A stretch of DNA of 64,000 bases from Flavobacterium flavigenum (GTDB lineage Bacteria > Bacteroidota > Bacteroidia > Flavobacteriales > Flavobacteriaceae), in contig NZ_CP114285.2 of NCBI RefSeq assembly GCF_027111255.2, forward strand, positions 4,774,001 through 4,838,000, in the 5' to 3' direction. Shown piece after piece: positions 35,711 to 44,041 of this stretch. Numbering within the stretch: the stretch's first letter is position 1; each line of letters opens with the position of its first letter. A program made the translations under genes and the position numbers. The notes under the pieces were generated by a model. It was not told the origin of the DNA. It was given only the letters and a program-made list of their open reading frames with translations, and did no database searches.

Positions 35711-35790
35711 AGTCTTTTAATAAATTATTAAATAATTATCTTACAAAATTTTAATAAATAGGTATAAATACCTGAATTTCAATACATATA

Positions 35791-35826
35791 AAAAACGCTG
35801 CAAAACGTAAAGTCTCACAGCGCTTT
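35791..35826 (-). terminator. Conserved-loop hairpin terminator after the efflux operon
   Basis: On the minus strand GCGCTG pairs with CAGCGT around a loop reading TGAGACTTTACGTTTTG, followed by a run of T. The loop resembles that at 34267-34297 (GACTTT then GTTTT in both). It ends the TolC-like gene. Confidence 0.75.
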
Positions 35827-35853
35827 CAGAAATAAATAATTAAAAAACGGGTA

Positions 35854-37272
35854 TTATCTCCAGCCTCCGCCCAATGCGCGATATAAATCGGTATTGGCAG
35901 ATAACTGTTGTCTTTTTATGTCGGCAAGTTCCAATTCGCTTTGCAACAAATTCGATTGAGCCGTAATTACTTCAAGATATTCAGCCATACCATTTTTAAA
36001 TAATAAATTGGCATTTTTAATAGCAGTCTGTAAAGTTTTTACACGTTCCTTAAGAAGCGTTTCCTGTTGTTGTAATTTTTCAACTTTAACCATAGCATCG
36101 GCAACTTCACTTACAGCAACCAAAACTTGTTGTCTGAAGTTTAAAACTGCTTTTTCTCTTTCCGCTACAGCGATATTATATTGCGTTCTTACTCTTTTAT
36201 TATTGAATATTGGCTGAGTCAGACCACCGGCTACGGTTCCGAATAAAGAAGCCGGAATATTAAACCAGTTGCTGGTTTCAAAAGAATTCAATCCGCCTTG
36301 CGCTGTGATTCTTAAAGCTGGATATAAATCTGCTTTTGTGATTCCAACATTAGCATTGGTAGCTTTTAGCGCCAATTCAGCACTTTTTACATCCGGTCTT
36401 CTGCTTACTACAGAAGACGGAATTCCGATTTTAGTATTGTTTTCAATCGTAATACTAGTCAAAAGTGTATTTCTTTCTTTTGCACTTGGAAAAGAACCTG
36501 TTAAAACACTCAAAGCATTTTCCTGAATCGTAATATTTTGTTCTAATAAAGGAACCAATTGAGCAGCAGTTAATTTTTGTGCTTCAGATTGTTGAACTGC
36601 TAATGAAGTAACCTGTCCTGCATCATATTTTAATTTGATGATGCTGGTTGTACTGTCATTTAACTGAACATTTTTCTTAGCAATTTCCAATTGAGCATCC
36701 AGCATCAAAAGATTGTAATATCCTTTAGAAACATTCGCAACAATAGTAGTCTGCAAAGCTTTTTTTACTTCTGATGACTGAAGATAACTAGCGTAAGCCC
36801 CTTTTTTCTGATTTCTGATTTTTCCCCATATGTCTGCTTCCCAGGAAAGTGAAGCGCCTGCAGAATAATCGTCAATATGTTTGGCACCAATGGCCTGACT
36901 TAGGTTTAATCCTGTAAAACTGTTATCAGACGGATTGCTGGTACTTGCATTTACAAATAAATTAACCTGAGGCACATTTCCCCATTTAGATTGTGTAAAT
37001 CTGTATTGCGCTATCTCGATGTTTTTTTGTGCAATCTGTAAATCGTTATTACGCGTTACAGCACTATCAATTAATTTGACAATATCCTGTTCTGTAAAGA
37101 ATTTTTTCCACTCCACATCTCCAATACTTGTTGTATCGCCTGAAACCGATGCACTCCTGAAATTTTCAGGAAATGCATCTTTTGGAGTTTCAATATCCTT
37201 AGAAACTTTACAGGATATGAATGTGACGATCAAAATGGCAATCATCACGATTTTGGTTATATAATTTTTCAT
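35854..37272 (-). CDS. TolC/OprM-type outer-membrane efflux lipoprotein
   Basis: A 472-residue outer-membrane factor of the NodT/OprM group, forming the exit duct of an RND efflux pump. The signal peptide ends in a lipobox (IVTFISC, Cys at about 21). Two repeats of the TolC fold are visible: IVKLIDSAVTRNNDLQIAQKN, then the Ser-Trp-Glu-Ala-Asp-Ile segment. The second half has SRRPDVKSAELALKATNANVG and a closing NTDLYRALGGGWR. It is the last gene of the operon MFP-RND-small ORF-TolC, 15 bases behind the small ORF, and is followed by a terminator. Confidence 0.93.
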   Translation of the reverse strand: MKNYITKIVMIAILIVTFISCKVSKDIETPKDAFPENFRSASVSGDTTSIGDVEWKKFFTEQDIVKLIDSAVTRNNDLQIAQKNIEIAQYRFTQSKWGNVPQVNLFVNASTSNPSDNSFTGLNLSQAIGAKHIDDYSAGASLSWEADIWGKIRNQKKGAYASYLQSSEVKKALQTTIVANVSKGYYNLLMLDAQLEIAKKNVQLNDSTTSIIKLKYDAGQVTSLAVQQSEAQKLTAAQLVPLLEQNITIQENALSVLTGSFPSAKERNTLLTSITIENNTKIGIPSSVVSRRPDVKSAELALKATNANVGITKADLYPALRITAQGGLNSFETSNWFNIPASLFGTVAGGLTQPIFNNKRVRTQYNIAVAEREKAVLNFRQQVLVAVSEVADAMVKVEKLQQQETLLKERVKTLQTAIKNANLLFKNGMAEYLEVITAQSNLLQSELELADIKRQQLSANTDLYRALGGGWR

Positions 37273-37287
37273 TTTACTTTGTCGTAA

Positions 37288-37401
37288 TTAAATTTCTGGA
37301 CATTTATCTTTTTTGGTTTCGAGGTCTTTCGAAATTTTATAAGAGATGTATGCTAGGCTTCCGATGATTGTCATCAGAATTGTCGTTATATAGTTTTCCA
37401 T
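37288..37401 (-). CDS. 37-residue ORF that mirrors the N-terminus of the TolC-like protein
   Basis: An ATG at 37401 immediately follows the stop of the RND gene and runs to a TAA at 37288. The 37 residues begin MENYITTILMTI and end KKDKCPEI. They align without gaps to the first 37 residues of the following TolC gene (MKNYITKIVMIA, ending KDAFPEN), with about 20 identities, including Lys-x-Ser-Lys-Asp-x-Glu-Thr. The lipobox Cys is replaced by Tyr, so this would be a small membrane-anchored peptide. It may be a truncated duplicate or a real pump subunit. It is in the right frame and position for coupled translation. Confidence 0.6.
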   Translation of the reverse strand: MENYITTILMTIIGSLAYISYKISKDLETKKDKCPEI

Positions 37402-40400
37402 TTATTTTTCTTCGTTATGAATTACAGCTACCGGTTTTCCGGAAACTTTTTCTTGTAAATGTTGGAATACGATAAATAAAACCGGGATAATCATTAACCC
37501 AAGAATTACTCCCGAAACCATTCCTCCGGCGGCACCAATACTAATAGAGTGGTTACCCTGAGCCGATGGACCTTTGGCACTCATCATCGGAATCAATCCA
37601 ACAACGAAAGCCAGTGACGTCATGATAATCGGACGCAAACGTAATTTTGCTGCTTCTATAGAAGCTTTTACCAACGCCTGACCAGATCGTCTTTTTTGTA
37701 CTGCGAACTCTACAATCAGAATCGCGTTTTTGGCCAGTAATCCGATAAGCATTACTAAGGCAACCTGTACATAAATGTTGTTTTCGATACCAGTTAATCC
37801 AATTGCTACGAAAACTCCAAATATACCTGCAGGGATAGATAAGATTACAGCAAGAGGCAAGATGTAACTTTCATACTGTGCAGCAAGTAAGAAATAGATA
37901 AAGATCAGACACAATAAGAAAATAGTTGCCGATTGTCCTCCTGAAGAAATTTCTTCACGGGTTTGTCCTGAAAATTCATAACTATAACCTGCAGGTAATT
38001 GTTGAGCTGCAACTTCTTCGATTGCTTTAATGGCATCACCGGAACTAAATCCAGGTTTCGGAATCGCATTAATCGAAATCGAATTAAACAAGTTGTATCT
38101 TGATGCGGTTTCTGAACCATAAATACGGGTTAGTTTAACCAAAGTATTCAACGGAACCATTTCGCCATCTTTATTTTTTACAAACACACGGTCAATAGCG
38201 GTAGGATCTGCTCTGTCGGCAATATCTGCCTGAACAACGACTCTGTAATATTTACCAAATCGGTTAAAGTCAGATGCCTGTGCACTACCAAAATACGCCT
38301 GCATGGTTTGTAAAATGTCTTTTACTTTTACGCCTAACTGATCTGCTTTTGCATCATTGATATCCAATTGTAATTGTGGATAATCGGCTTTGAAACTTGT
38401 AAACGCTACAGCGATTTCCGGACGTTTCATCAATTCTCCAATGAACTGTTGCGAAATTCCACTAAACTTATCCAGTTTACCACCGGTTTTATCCTGTAAT
38501 ACTAAATCCAAAGCTTCAACATTACTAAATCCTGGTACAGTTGGGAAACTAAATACGAAGAAACTTCCTCCTGAAATCGCGCCTAGTTTTCCGCGGACTT
38601 CATTCATGATTTCATCAATATTTTTAATCTCTCCACGTTCTTCGTTTGGTTTAAGCAATACGAAAACAACTGCAGATGATGGACTTGTAGAATTCGTCAA
38701 TAAGTTGAAACCTGAAATCGCAGTTACAAATCGTGATGAATTTAAACCTCTTAAAGTATTTTCTGCTTCAGTCATTACTTTTTGAGTTCCGTCAAGTGAA
38801 GTTCCGGAAGGTGTATTTACTGCAATTGCAATAAATCCCTGATCTTCAGTTGGGATAAATCCGGCAGGAGTAGTTTTTACCATTACAACCGTTGCGAAAG
38901 CAATTAAAGCCAAACCTCCTAAACTAACCCATTTGTTACGGATTAAGAATTTTAATCCGCCCACATAACGATTGGTCAAATTCTCAAAACTGTTATTAAA
39001 TCCGTTAAAGAACTTTTGTTTAAAACCTTGTTTTACATATGGAGTTTCACCATCGTGTGCGCCGTGATTATCTTTTAAGAATAAAGCGGCTAGGGCAGGG
39101 CTTAAAGTCAAAGCATTTACAGCCGAAATAACAATTGCAATTGCCATTGTGAAAGCAAACTGTCGGTAGAAAACCCCAGTCGAACCTTCCATAAAACCAA
39201 CCGGCAGGAATACAGCAGCCATTACCAGCGTAATCGAGATAATAGCACCCGTTATTTCGTGCATAGCTTCATGCGTGGCGATTTTTGGAGACAGATGTTT
39301 GTGCTCCATTTTCGCATGCACGGCCTCGACGACTACAATCGCGTCATCAACCACAATACCAATCGCCAGAATTAATGCGAAAAGCGTAAGCAGGTTGATC
39401 GAGAATCCGAATAACTGCATGAAGAAGAACGTTCCTAAAATTGCTACAGGTACAGCAATAGCCGGGATTAATGTTGATCTGAAATCCTGTAAAAAGATAA
39501 ATACCACGATAAATACCAGGATAAAGGCTTCCAGTAATGTATGTTCAACTTGTTCAATAGATTGATCTAAAGAAACTTTTGTACTATAGAAAATATTATG
39601 TTTTATTCCTGCAGGGAAATCTTTAGAGGCTTTAACCATCAATTTGTTGATAGCAATCTGAATATCATTAGAATTTGAGCCTGCCAATTGAATAACTCCG
39701 ATTACAATTCCTTTTTTACCATTTAAACGTGTTAAACTGTTATAAGAATAAGCACCCAATTCAACTCTTGCCACATCTTTTAAGCGAAGGACAGAACCAT
39801 CGGCATTAGAACGAATCGCAATATTTTGGTAATCTTCTGGTTTGGTTAGTTTTCCTTTGTATTTAATTACGTATTCGAAAACCTCTTTACTTCTTTCACC
39901 AAATTTACCCGGAGCAGCCTCTAAACTTTTGTCCTGAATGGCTGCCATAACTTCATTTGGCGTAACATTATACGTTGACATTTGTGTTGGGTTTAACCAA
40001 ACACGCATAGAGTAATCTTTTACACCACCAAAAATAGCAGCAGAACCTACACCAGGAATACGTTTAATCTCCGGAATGATATTGATTTGTGCATAATTGG
40101 CAACAAATGTCTGATCGTATTTCGATTCATCTTCGGTATACATACCGATCGCCATAATAAACGAGTTTTGTTGTTTTGCCGTAATGACACCTTGCTGTAC
40201 CACCTCTGCAGGCAGCTGGCTCGTTGCCTGTGCCACACGGTTCTGAACGTTTACAGCAGCCTGATCGGCATCTGTACCTAATTTAAAGAAAACTGTAATC
40301 GCTAACGTACCATCATTACTGGCAGTTGAGCTCATATAAGTCATATTTTCAACACCATTTATAGATTCTTCCAGCGATGGTGCCACAGAACGTAAAACAG

Positions 40401-40566
40401 TTTCTGCGTTAGCTCCGGGATATACCGCCGTTACCAAAACCGATGGTGGCGCAATATCAGGAAACTGTTGTAAAGGCAATTTCGTAAGTCCAAGTACTCC
40501 CAGAATCACCAACAAGATGGAGATTACGGTTGCCAGTACAGGTCTTTGTATAAATATTTTGAACAT
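37402..40566 (-). CDS. RND efflux transporter, HAE1 (AcrB-like) family
   Basis: A 1054-residue inner-membrane proton-driven efflux pump with 12 membrane helices and two large periplasmic loops. The start FKIFIQRPVLATVISILLV, the periplasmic QNRVAQATSQLP, and the TM4 Asp pair in AIGIVVDDAIVVVEAV are typical of the HAE1 family that exports antibiotics and other hydrophobic compounds. Length is normal. The gene lies 11 bases after the membrane-fusion gene. The small ORF and the TolC gene follow directly. Substrates cannot be predicted. Confidence 0.95.
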   Translation of the reverse strand: MFKIFIQRPVLATVISILLVILGVLGLTKLPLQQFPDIAPPSVLVTAVYPGANAETVLRSVAPSLEESINGVENMTYMSSTASNDGTLAITVFFKLGTDADQAAVNVQNRVAQATSQLPAEVVQQGVITAKQQNSFIMAIGMYTEDESKYDQTFVANYAQINIIPEIKRIPGVGSAAIFGGVKDYSMRVWLNPTQMSTYNVTPNEVMAAIQDKSLEAAPGKFGERSKEVFEYVIKYKGKLTKPEDYQNIAIRSNADGSVLRLKDVARVELGAYSYNSLTRLNGKKGIVIGVIQLAGSNSNDIQIAINKLMVKASKDFPAGIKHNIFYSTKVSLDQSIEQVEHTLLEAFILVFIVVFIFLQDFRSTLIPAIAVPVAILGTFFFMQLFGFSINLLTLFALILAIGIVVDDAIVVVEAVHAKMEHKHLSPKIATHEAMHEITGAIISITLVMAAVFLPVGFMEGSTGVFYRQFAFTMAIAIVISAVNALTLSPALAALFLKDNHGAHDGETPYVKQGFKQKFFNGFNNSFENLTNRYVGGLKFLIRNKWVSLGGLALIAFATVVMVKTTPAGFIPTEDQGFIAIAVNTPSGTSLDGTQKVMTEAENTLRGLNSSRFVTAISGFNLLTNSTSPSSAVVFVLLKPNEERGEIKNIDEIMNEVRGKLGAISGGSFFVFSFPTVPGFSNVEALDLVLQDKTGGKLDKFSGISQQFIGELMKRPEIAVAFTSFKADYPQLQLDINDAKADQLGVKVKDILQTMQAYFGSAQASDFNRFGKYYRVVVQADIADRADPTAIDRVFVKNKDGEMVPLNTLVKLTRIYGSETASRYNLFNSISINAIPKPGFSSGDAIKAIEEVAAQQLPAGYSYEFSGQTREEISSGGQSATIFLLCLIFIYFLLAAQYESYILPLAVILSIPAGIFGVFVAIGLTGIENNIYVQVALVMLIGLLAKNAILIVEFAVQKRRSGQALVKASIEAAKLRLRPIIMTSLAFVVGLIPMMSAKGPSAQGNHSISIGAAGGMVSGVILGLMIIPVLFIVFQHLQEKVSGKPVAVIHNEEK

Positions 40567-40577
40567 TTTCGTAAAAA

Positions 40578-41723
40578 TTATTTTTTGTTAGTTATTTGGG
40601 CAACCTTAGCTGCACCTTTCTCAGGCTGGATTACCTGACCTTCCTGAAGTTTGTCAATACCGCTTAATACAATTTGGTCACCGGCTTGTACACCATCTTT
40701 AATCAGATAGTTGGAACCGCTTTTACCAACAACAGTAATTGGCATTTTGGTAACCTTGTTGTCTTTGCTTACTGTAAAGACAAAAACTTTATCCTGCATT
40801 TCAATCGTAGCCGATTGTGGAACCAGGATAGCATCATCATGCTGTAATCCTAAACGGATTCTTCCTGTGTTTCCGGAACGTAAAGTTCCGTTTGCATTTG
40901 GGAAAGTCGCTCTCAACGTAATCGCACCTGTAGTTTTATCAAACTGACCGTCTACCATATCGATTTTTCCTGTTTGAGGATAAGCGTTGTTATCAGCTAA
41001 GATTAGAGAAACCGGAGGTAATTTTTTGATTTTGTCTCCAATGCTGTTTCCTGCATATTGTGATTTGAAGTTGATGAAATCTGTTTCGCCTAAAGAGAAA
41101 TAAGCAAAAACTTCATGAACGTCTGAAAGTGTCGTTAAAGGTTCAATATCTGAAGCAGAAACTAAACTTCCTTGTTTTTTAGGCAATCTTCCGATGTATC
41201 CGCTAACAGGAGCAGTAACATTTGTGTATCCTAAATTGATTTTTGCAGAAGCAACCATTGCTTTTGCCTGCTCGATATTAGCAGCAGCAATTTTTTGAGA
41301 AGCTTTAGCCGTCTTTAGCTGATAATCAGAAACTACTTTGTTTTGTACTAAAGGAGTTAATTTATCAACTTCTAATTGTGAGTTAATTAAAGCAGCTTCT
41401 GCAGCGTGAAGACTTGCCAAAGCATTGTTTAACTGCTCACGGAAAGGACGTTCGTTTATTTTAAATAAAGACTGACCTTTAGAAACATAAGCACCTTCGT
41501 CTACCAGAACGCGGTCTAAGTTTCCGCTTACCTGCGGACGGATCTCTACATCTACAGTTCCTTGTATAGAAGCAGGGTATTCGTTTTCAGTAGTAGTGTT
41601 TGCGCTTGTTATAGCCATAACCGGCAATACAGGAGCGGGTGCAGCGGCTGGAGCCTGCGACTTGTCGGCGCAGCTGCTAAGAACTAGTGCCAGAATAAAG
41701 CTGGTTATAATTACATTTTTCAT
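40578..41723 (-). CDS. RND membrane fusion protein (periplasmic adaptor)
   Basis: A 381-residue adaptor linking the RND pump to the outer-membrane channel. The lipobox (LVLSSC, Cys at about 18) marks it as a lipoprotein. Barrel-sandwich and hairpin segments are visible in VDVEIRPQVSGNLDRVLVDEG and YTNVTAPVSGYIGRL. The coiled-coil hairpin lies between them (about 90-160). It is the first gene of the efflux operon, 316 bases downstream of the TetR gene on the same strand. The gap holds four operator-like sites and a promoter box. Confidence 0.94.
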   Translation of the reverse strand: MKNVIITSFILALVLSSCADKSQAPAAAPAPVLPVMAITSANTTTENEYPASIQGTVDVEIRPQVSGNLDRVLVDEGAYVSKGQSLFKINERPFREQLNNALASLHAAEAALINSQLEVDKLTPLVQNKVVSDYQLKTAKASQKIAAANIEQAKAMVASAKINLGYTNVTAPVSGYIGRLPKKQGSLVSASDIEPLTTLSDVHEVFAYFSLGETDFINFKSQYAGNSIGDKIKKLPPVSLILADNNAYPQTGKIDMVDGQFDKTTGAITLRATFPNANGTLRSGNTGRIRLGLQHDDAILVPQSATIEMQDKVFVFTVSKDNKVTKMPITVVGKSGSNYLIKDGVQAGDQIVLSGIDKLQEGQVIQPEKGAAKVAQITNKK

Positions 41724-41815
41724 CTTAATATTGGTTTTAATTTGTTGGACATTCTCGTTTTTAAAAAATTTATTTATAGTAATATTTGAGTTTATATTTA
41801 AGCTTGTTTATTTTT

Positions 41816-42023
41816 CTAACACCGTTAAGTAAAAAAGTGTAAAATTCCATATAATGATGCGTTCCAAATCTATTTCATAATCGGTATTAAATTATTTATC
41901 GGTGTTAAGTAATGAGCTAAAAAAGACTTCTTTTATGTTAATTAAATTATTTATCACTGTTAAGTAAAAGAGTAAAAAAAAGGATTTGCTAAATTACCTA
42001 TTAAATCATTTACCACTGTTAAG
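41816..42023. promoter_or_regulatory. Four operator-like sites before the efflux operon (TTAnCACTGTTAAG)
   Basis: Four near-identical 14-base sites occur: CTAACACCGTTAAG (41816-41829), TTATCGGTGTTAAG (41896-41909), TTATCACTGTTAAG (41951-41964) and TTACCACTGTTAAG (42010-42023). Each is an imperfect palindrome around TTAACA-TGTTAA. A fifth copy overlaps the TetR promoter. All lie between the TetR stop and the adaptor start. They very likely bind the TetR regulator. Confidence 0.75.
41865..41872 (-). promoter_or_regulatory. Bacteroidota -7 box (TAGATTTG) for the efflux operon
   Basis: TAGATTTG on the minus strand fits TAnnTTTG and lies between operator-like sites 1 and 2, so a repressor bound to those sites would block it. 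The predicted leader is about 135 bases. Confidence 0.5.
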
Positions 42024-42039
42024 TTAAAATGAAATTTTT

Positions 42040-42633
42040 TTATTGAATTGATTTTATGATTCCACCAATCGCATCTTTTAGGATCTGACCGTTAATCGTA
42101 TCAAGCGAAATACTTTTGTTGATAATGTTAATGGCAATCAATCCGTGAATGACAGAAAAGAACGTAAAATACTTTTGTTTGATAACCTCTTCAGTCGGAT
42201 TGCTTTTTTTCATAATCTCTGCAATGACCGAAGTAAATAACTTATAAGGTGTTTTTGCAGCATCACATTGTTCAGAACAACAATTCATTTGCACCCCAAA
42301 CATCACCTGATACATTTCGGTATCTGTAAAGGCAAAATCCCAATAGGCCATCCACATAGCTTCTATCTGCTCTTCCGGTTTGTCAAATTTAGCTTTGGCA
42401 TCTTCCAGCTCTTTACCTAATTTAAGAAAACCTTTACCGGTTAACTCTCTTAGTATAGCATCCTTATTTGAAAAGTATTCATATATGATAGGAGCAGTAT
42501 ATTCGATTCTGTCCGCAATTTTACGCATACTCAAACCAGTCCAGCCTTCTTCTTTCACGATATCGTAAGCAGCGCCAAGAATATTATTTCTTGTCTCTTC
42601 TTTTTGTCTTAAAATACGATCTTTACTAGCCAT
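42040..42633 (-). CDS. TetR-family repressor of the efflux operon
   Basis: A 197-residue TetR regulator. The N-terminal helix-turn-helix reads GLSMRKIADRIEYTAPIIYEYFSNKDAIL (first 20 residues typical). The C-terminal ligand domain (about 70-195) is mostly helical, with two adjacent Cys-containing stretches (MNCCSEQC) that could sense a thiol-reactive compound, a suggestion only. It lies upstream of the RND operon on the same strand, and both its own promoter and the operon promoter carry the same operator-like motif. Repression and self-control are inferred. Confidence 0.9.
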   Translation of the reverse strand: MASKDRILRQKEETRNNILGAAYDIVKEEGWTGLSMRKIADRIEYTAPIIYEYFSNKDAILRELTGKGFLKLGKELEDAKAKFDKPEEQIEAMWMAYWDFAFTDTEMYQVMFGVQMNCCSEQCDAAKTPYKLFTSVIAEIMKKSNPTEEVIKQKYFTFFSVIHGLIAINIINKSISLDTINGQILKDAIGGIIKSIQ

Positions 42634-42654
42634 TTTGAATAAGTATTAAATTGT

Positions 42655-42676
42655 TTAACACTGTTAGGCAAATGTA
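42655..42676 (-). promoter_or_regulatory. Fifth operator-like site overlapping the TetR promoter
   Basis: TTAACACTGTTAGG at 42655-42668 contains the exact palindrome TAACA-C-TGTTA. Directly beside it, TACATTTG on the minus strand (42669-42676) is a -7 box, 36 bases upstream of the TetR ATG. The operator would cover the transcription start, which points to autorepression. Confidence 0.7.
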
Positions 42677-42825
42677 TGGCGGTTTTTCGAATTACGCTAT
42701 AATTTTATCATAATATTTTCTTATCGTACAATAAGCTTCTTTAAAAAAGTTTCGGAAGCATTGATTTAATTAAGGTTGTTTGATTTTAATATGTTTTCAG
42801 AAGCAGGAGATTTTTCGTTTTTCAA

Positions 42826-42903
42826 GACATTTTGTCCCGCTCTTTACTATATCTTTTATGGCGAACCCCGCCATAAAAGGATGCCGTTTCGATCGGGGCT
42901 AGA
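42826..42903 (-). ncRNA. Structured repeat, possibly a flavo-1-type RNA
   Basis: On the minus strand this reads TAGCCCCGATCGAAACGGCA, then a hairpin with an 11-bp perfect stem (42853-42863 with 42869-42879), then GATATAGTAAAGAGCGGGAC. From memory, this block is found many times in Flavobacteriia intergenic regions, often near gene ends. It may correspond to the Rfam flavo-1 motif, but I cannot confirm that name. It lies between the toxin gene and the TetR gene. Confidence 0.55.
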
Positions 42904-42965
42904 TAGAAAGTATCATTTTTATAATTTTCTGAAATAAAACTTCATAAATCTAAAATAGATAGCGG

Positions 42966-43265
42966 TTATCTTATGGGATATTTTTCTGGATTTTGCGAAG
43001 TATGAAAAACAGCATTTAGAAAAACAGTTTTTGTTAATTCATCAACAATAAAAAAAGCGATATATGGAAATTTTTTAAAAGGAAGATAACGATAATTATT
43101 ATCATGAAATTGATGAAGCGGATTTATCTGTAAAGCTTTGTAAACCTTTTTATAATCATTAAGAAAGTTTAATGCGACTTTCTTACCAGCTTTTAATACA
43201 TAATATTCAATAGCTTTTTCAATATTTTTTATAGCAATTGGAGAAACAATAACCTTATAATTCAT
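42966..43265 (-). CDS. RelE/ParE-family toxin
   Basis: A 99-residue toxin of the RelE/ParE fold. The family pattern is visible in VIVSPIAIKNIEKAIEYY, RYLPFKKFPYIAFFIVD and VFLNAVFHTSQNPEKY. ParE members poison DNA gyrase and RelE members cut mRNA on the ribosome, and the sequence does not decide which applies. It overlaps the end of the antitoxin gene by 11 bases, the normal antitoxin-first order. Confidence 0.88.
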   Translation of the reverse strand: MNYKVIVSPIAIKNIEKAIEYYVLKAGKKVALNFLNDYKKVYKALQINPLHQFHDNNYRYLPFKKFPYIAFFIVDELTKTVFLNAVFHTSQNPEKYPIR

Positions 43266-43482
43266 ACTTTTTCTTTAAGTCAGTATAAATGGATTCGGCA
43301 TCGGTATAAAGTTTTTTATCTGTAGTTACTTGTTCATTTAAAATATGCTGCTGCTCTTCGGACAATTCGTAAGGTTTCACATTTGCAATTTCAAATTTTA
43401 TCTTTAATGCTTTCATAAAAGCTTTTACAGCTTCAATTTGAGAATCATCTTCTGTGTACGCTGTGATATTAATTGCTTGCAT
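43255..43482 (-). CDS. Antitoxin of the RelE/ParE pair
   Basis: A 75-residue protein of the short Bacteroidota antitoxin type (DUF2683-like). It has an N-terminal strand-helix (INITAYTEDDSQIEAVKAFMKAL) and a helical, charged C-terminus (DAESIYTDLKKKYEL) that should wrap the toxin. Its stop overlaps the toxin start. Complex formation and self-control are inferred from the class. Confidence 0.82.
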   Translation of the reverse strand: MQAINITAYTEDDSQIEAVKAFMKALKIKFEIANVKPYELSEEQQHILNEQVTTDKKLYTDAESIYTDLKKKYEL

Positions 43483-43600
43483 GATTTTTAAAGTTTACTA
43501 AAGTTGGTAAACAAAGTTAAGACAAAAGTCTAATTTTCATGTTAATCATTTAATTATTTTTACGAAGCTCAATTTTTCGTAACATTACATAAAAATAAAA

Positions 43601-44041
43601 ATGAAACCAGCATCCATTCTAAAAATTGCGATTGTTACTTTAATTGTACAATCAGCAAAGGCTCAGGAAACTAAAAAAGAAACTGTTTCAACAGAGCCAA
43701 AATATACAATTGAAAATTGTGTCAATCATTTTGAACTGGATAAAGCCACAAAAACAAAAGCAGGTTACCAATATTGGTTTGGCGATAAAAACTTCACTCA
43801 CGAAAACACTTTAAAAATGAGTATTGTCGAACCCGGAAAATCCACGCACGCTCCGCACCATCACCCGGAAGAAGAATTCTTTTATATTTTAGAAGGTTCC
43901 GCTTCTTTTTTCTTAGACGGAAAAACAGTTGTTGTAGGTCCAAATACAAGCTTATATTGCCCGCCAAATGCTGAACATGGAATCAGTAATGCAGGAAAAA
44001 CCGATTTGAAGTATTTAGTGATTAAGAAGGATTTGAGGTAA
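43601..44041 (+). CDS. Exported cupin-domain protein
   Basis: A 146-residue protein with a signal peptide (ASILKIAIVTLIVQSAKAQ) and one cupin domain. The first cupin motif reads HAPHHHPEEEFFYILEGS (metal ligands His, His, Glu), and the second is near LYCPPNAEHGISN. It is thus a metal-binding beta barrel in the periplasm. The reaction is unknown. A TATTTTTA box about 45 bases upstream resembles the -7 element. Its end overlaps the converging membrane-protein gene by 20 bases. Confidence 0.8.
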   Translation: MKPASILKIAIVTLIVQSAKAQETKKETVSTEPKYTIENCVNHFELDKATKTKAGYQYWFGDKNFTHENTLKMSIVEPGKSTHAPHHHPEEEFFYILEGSASFFLDGKTVVVGPNTSLYCPPNAEHGISNAGKTDLKYLVIKKDLR

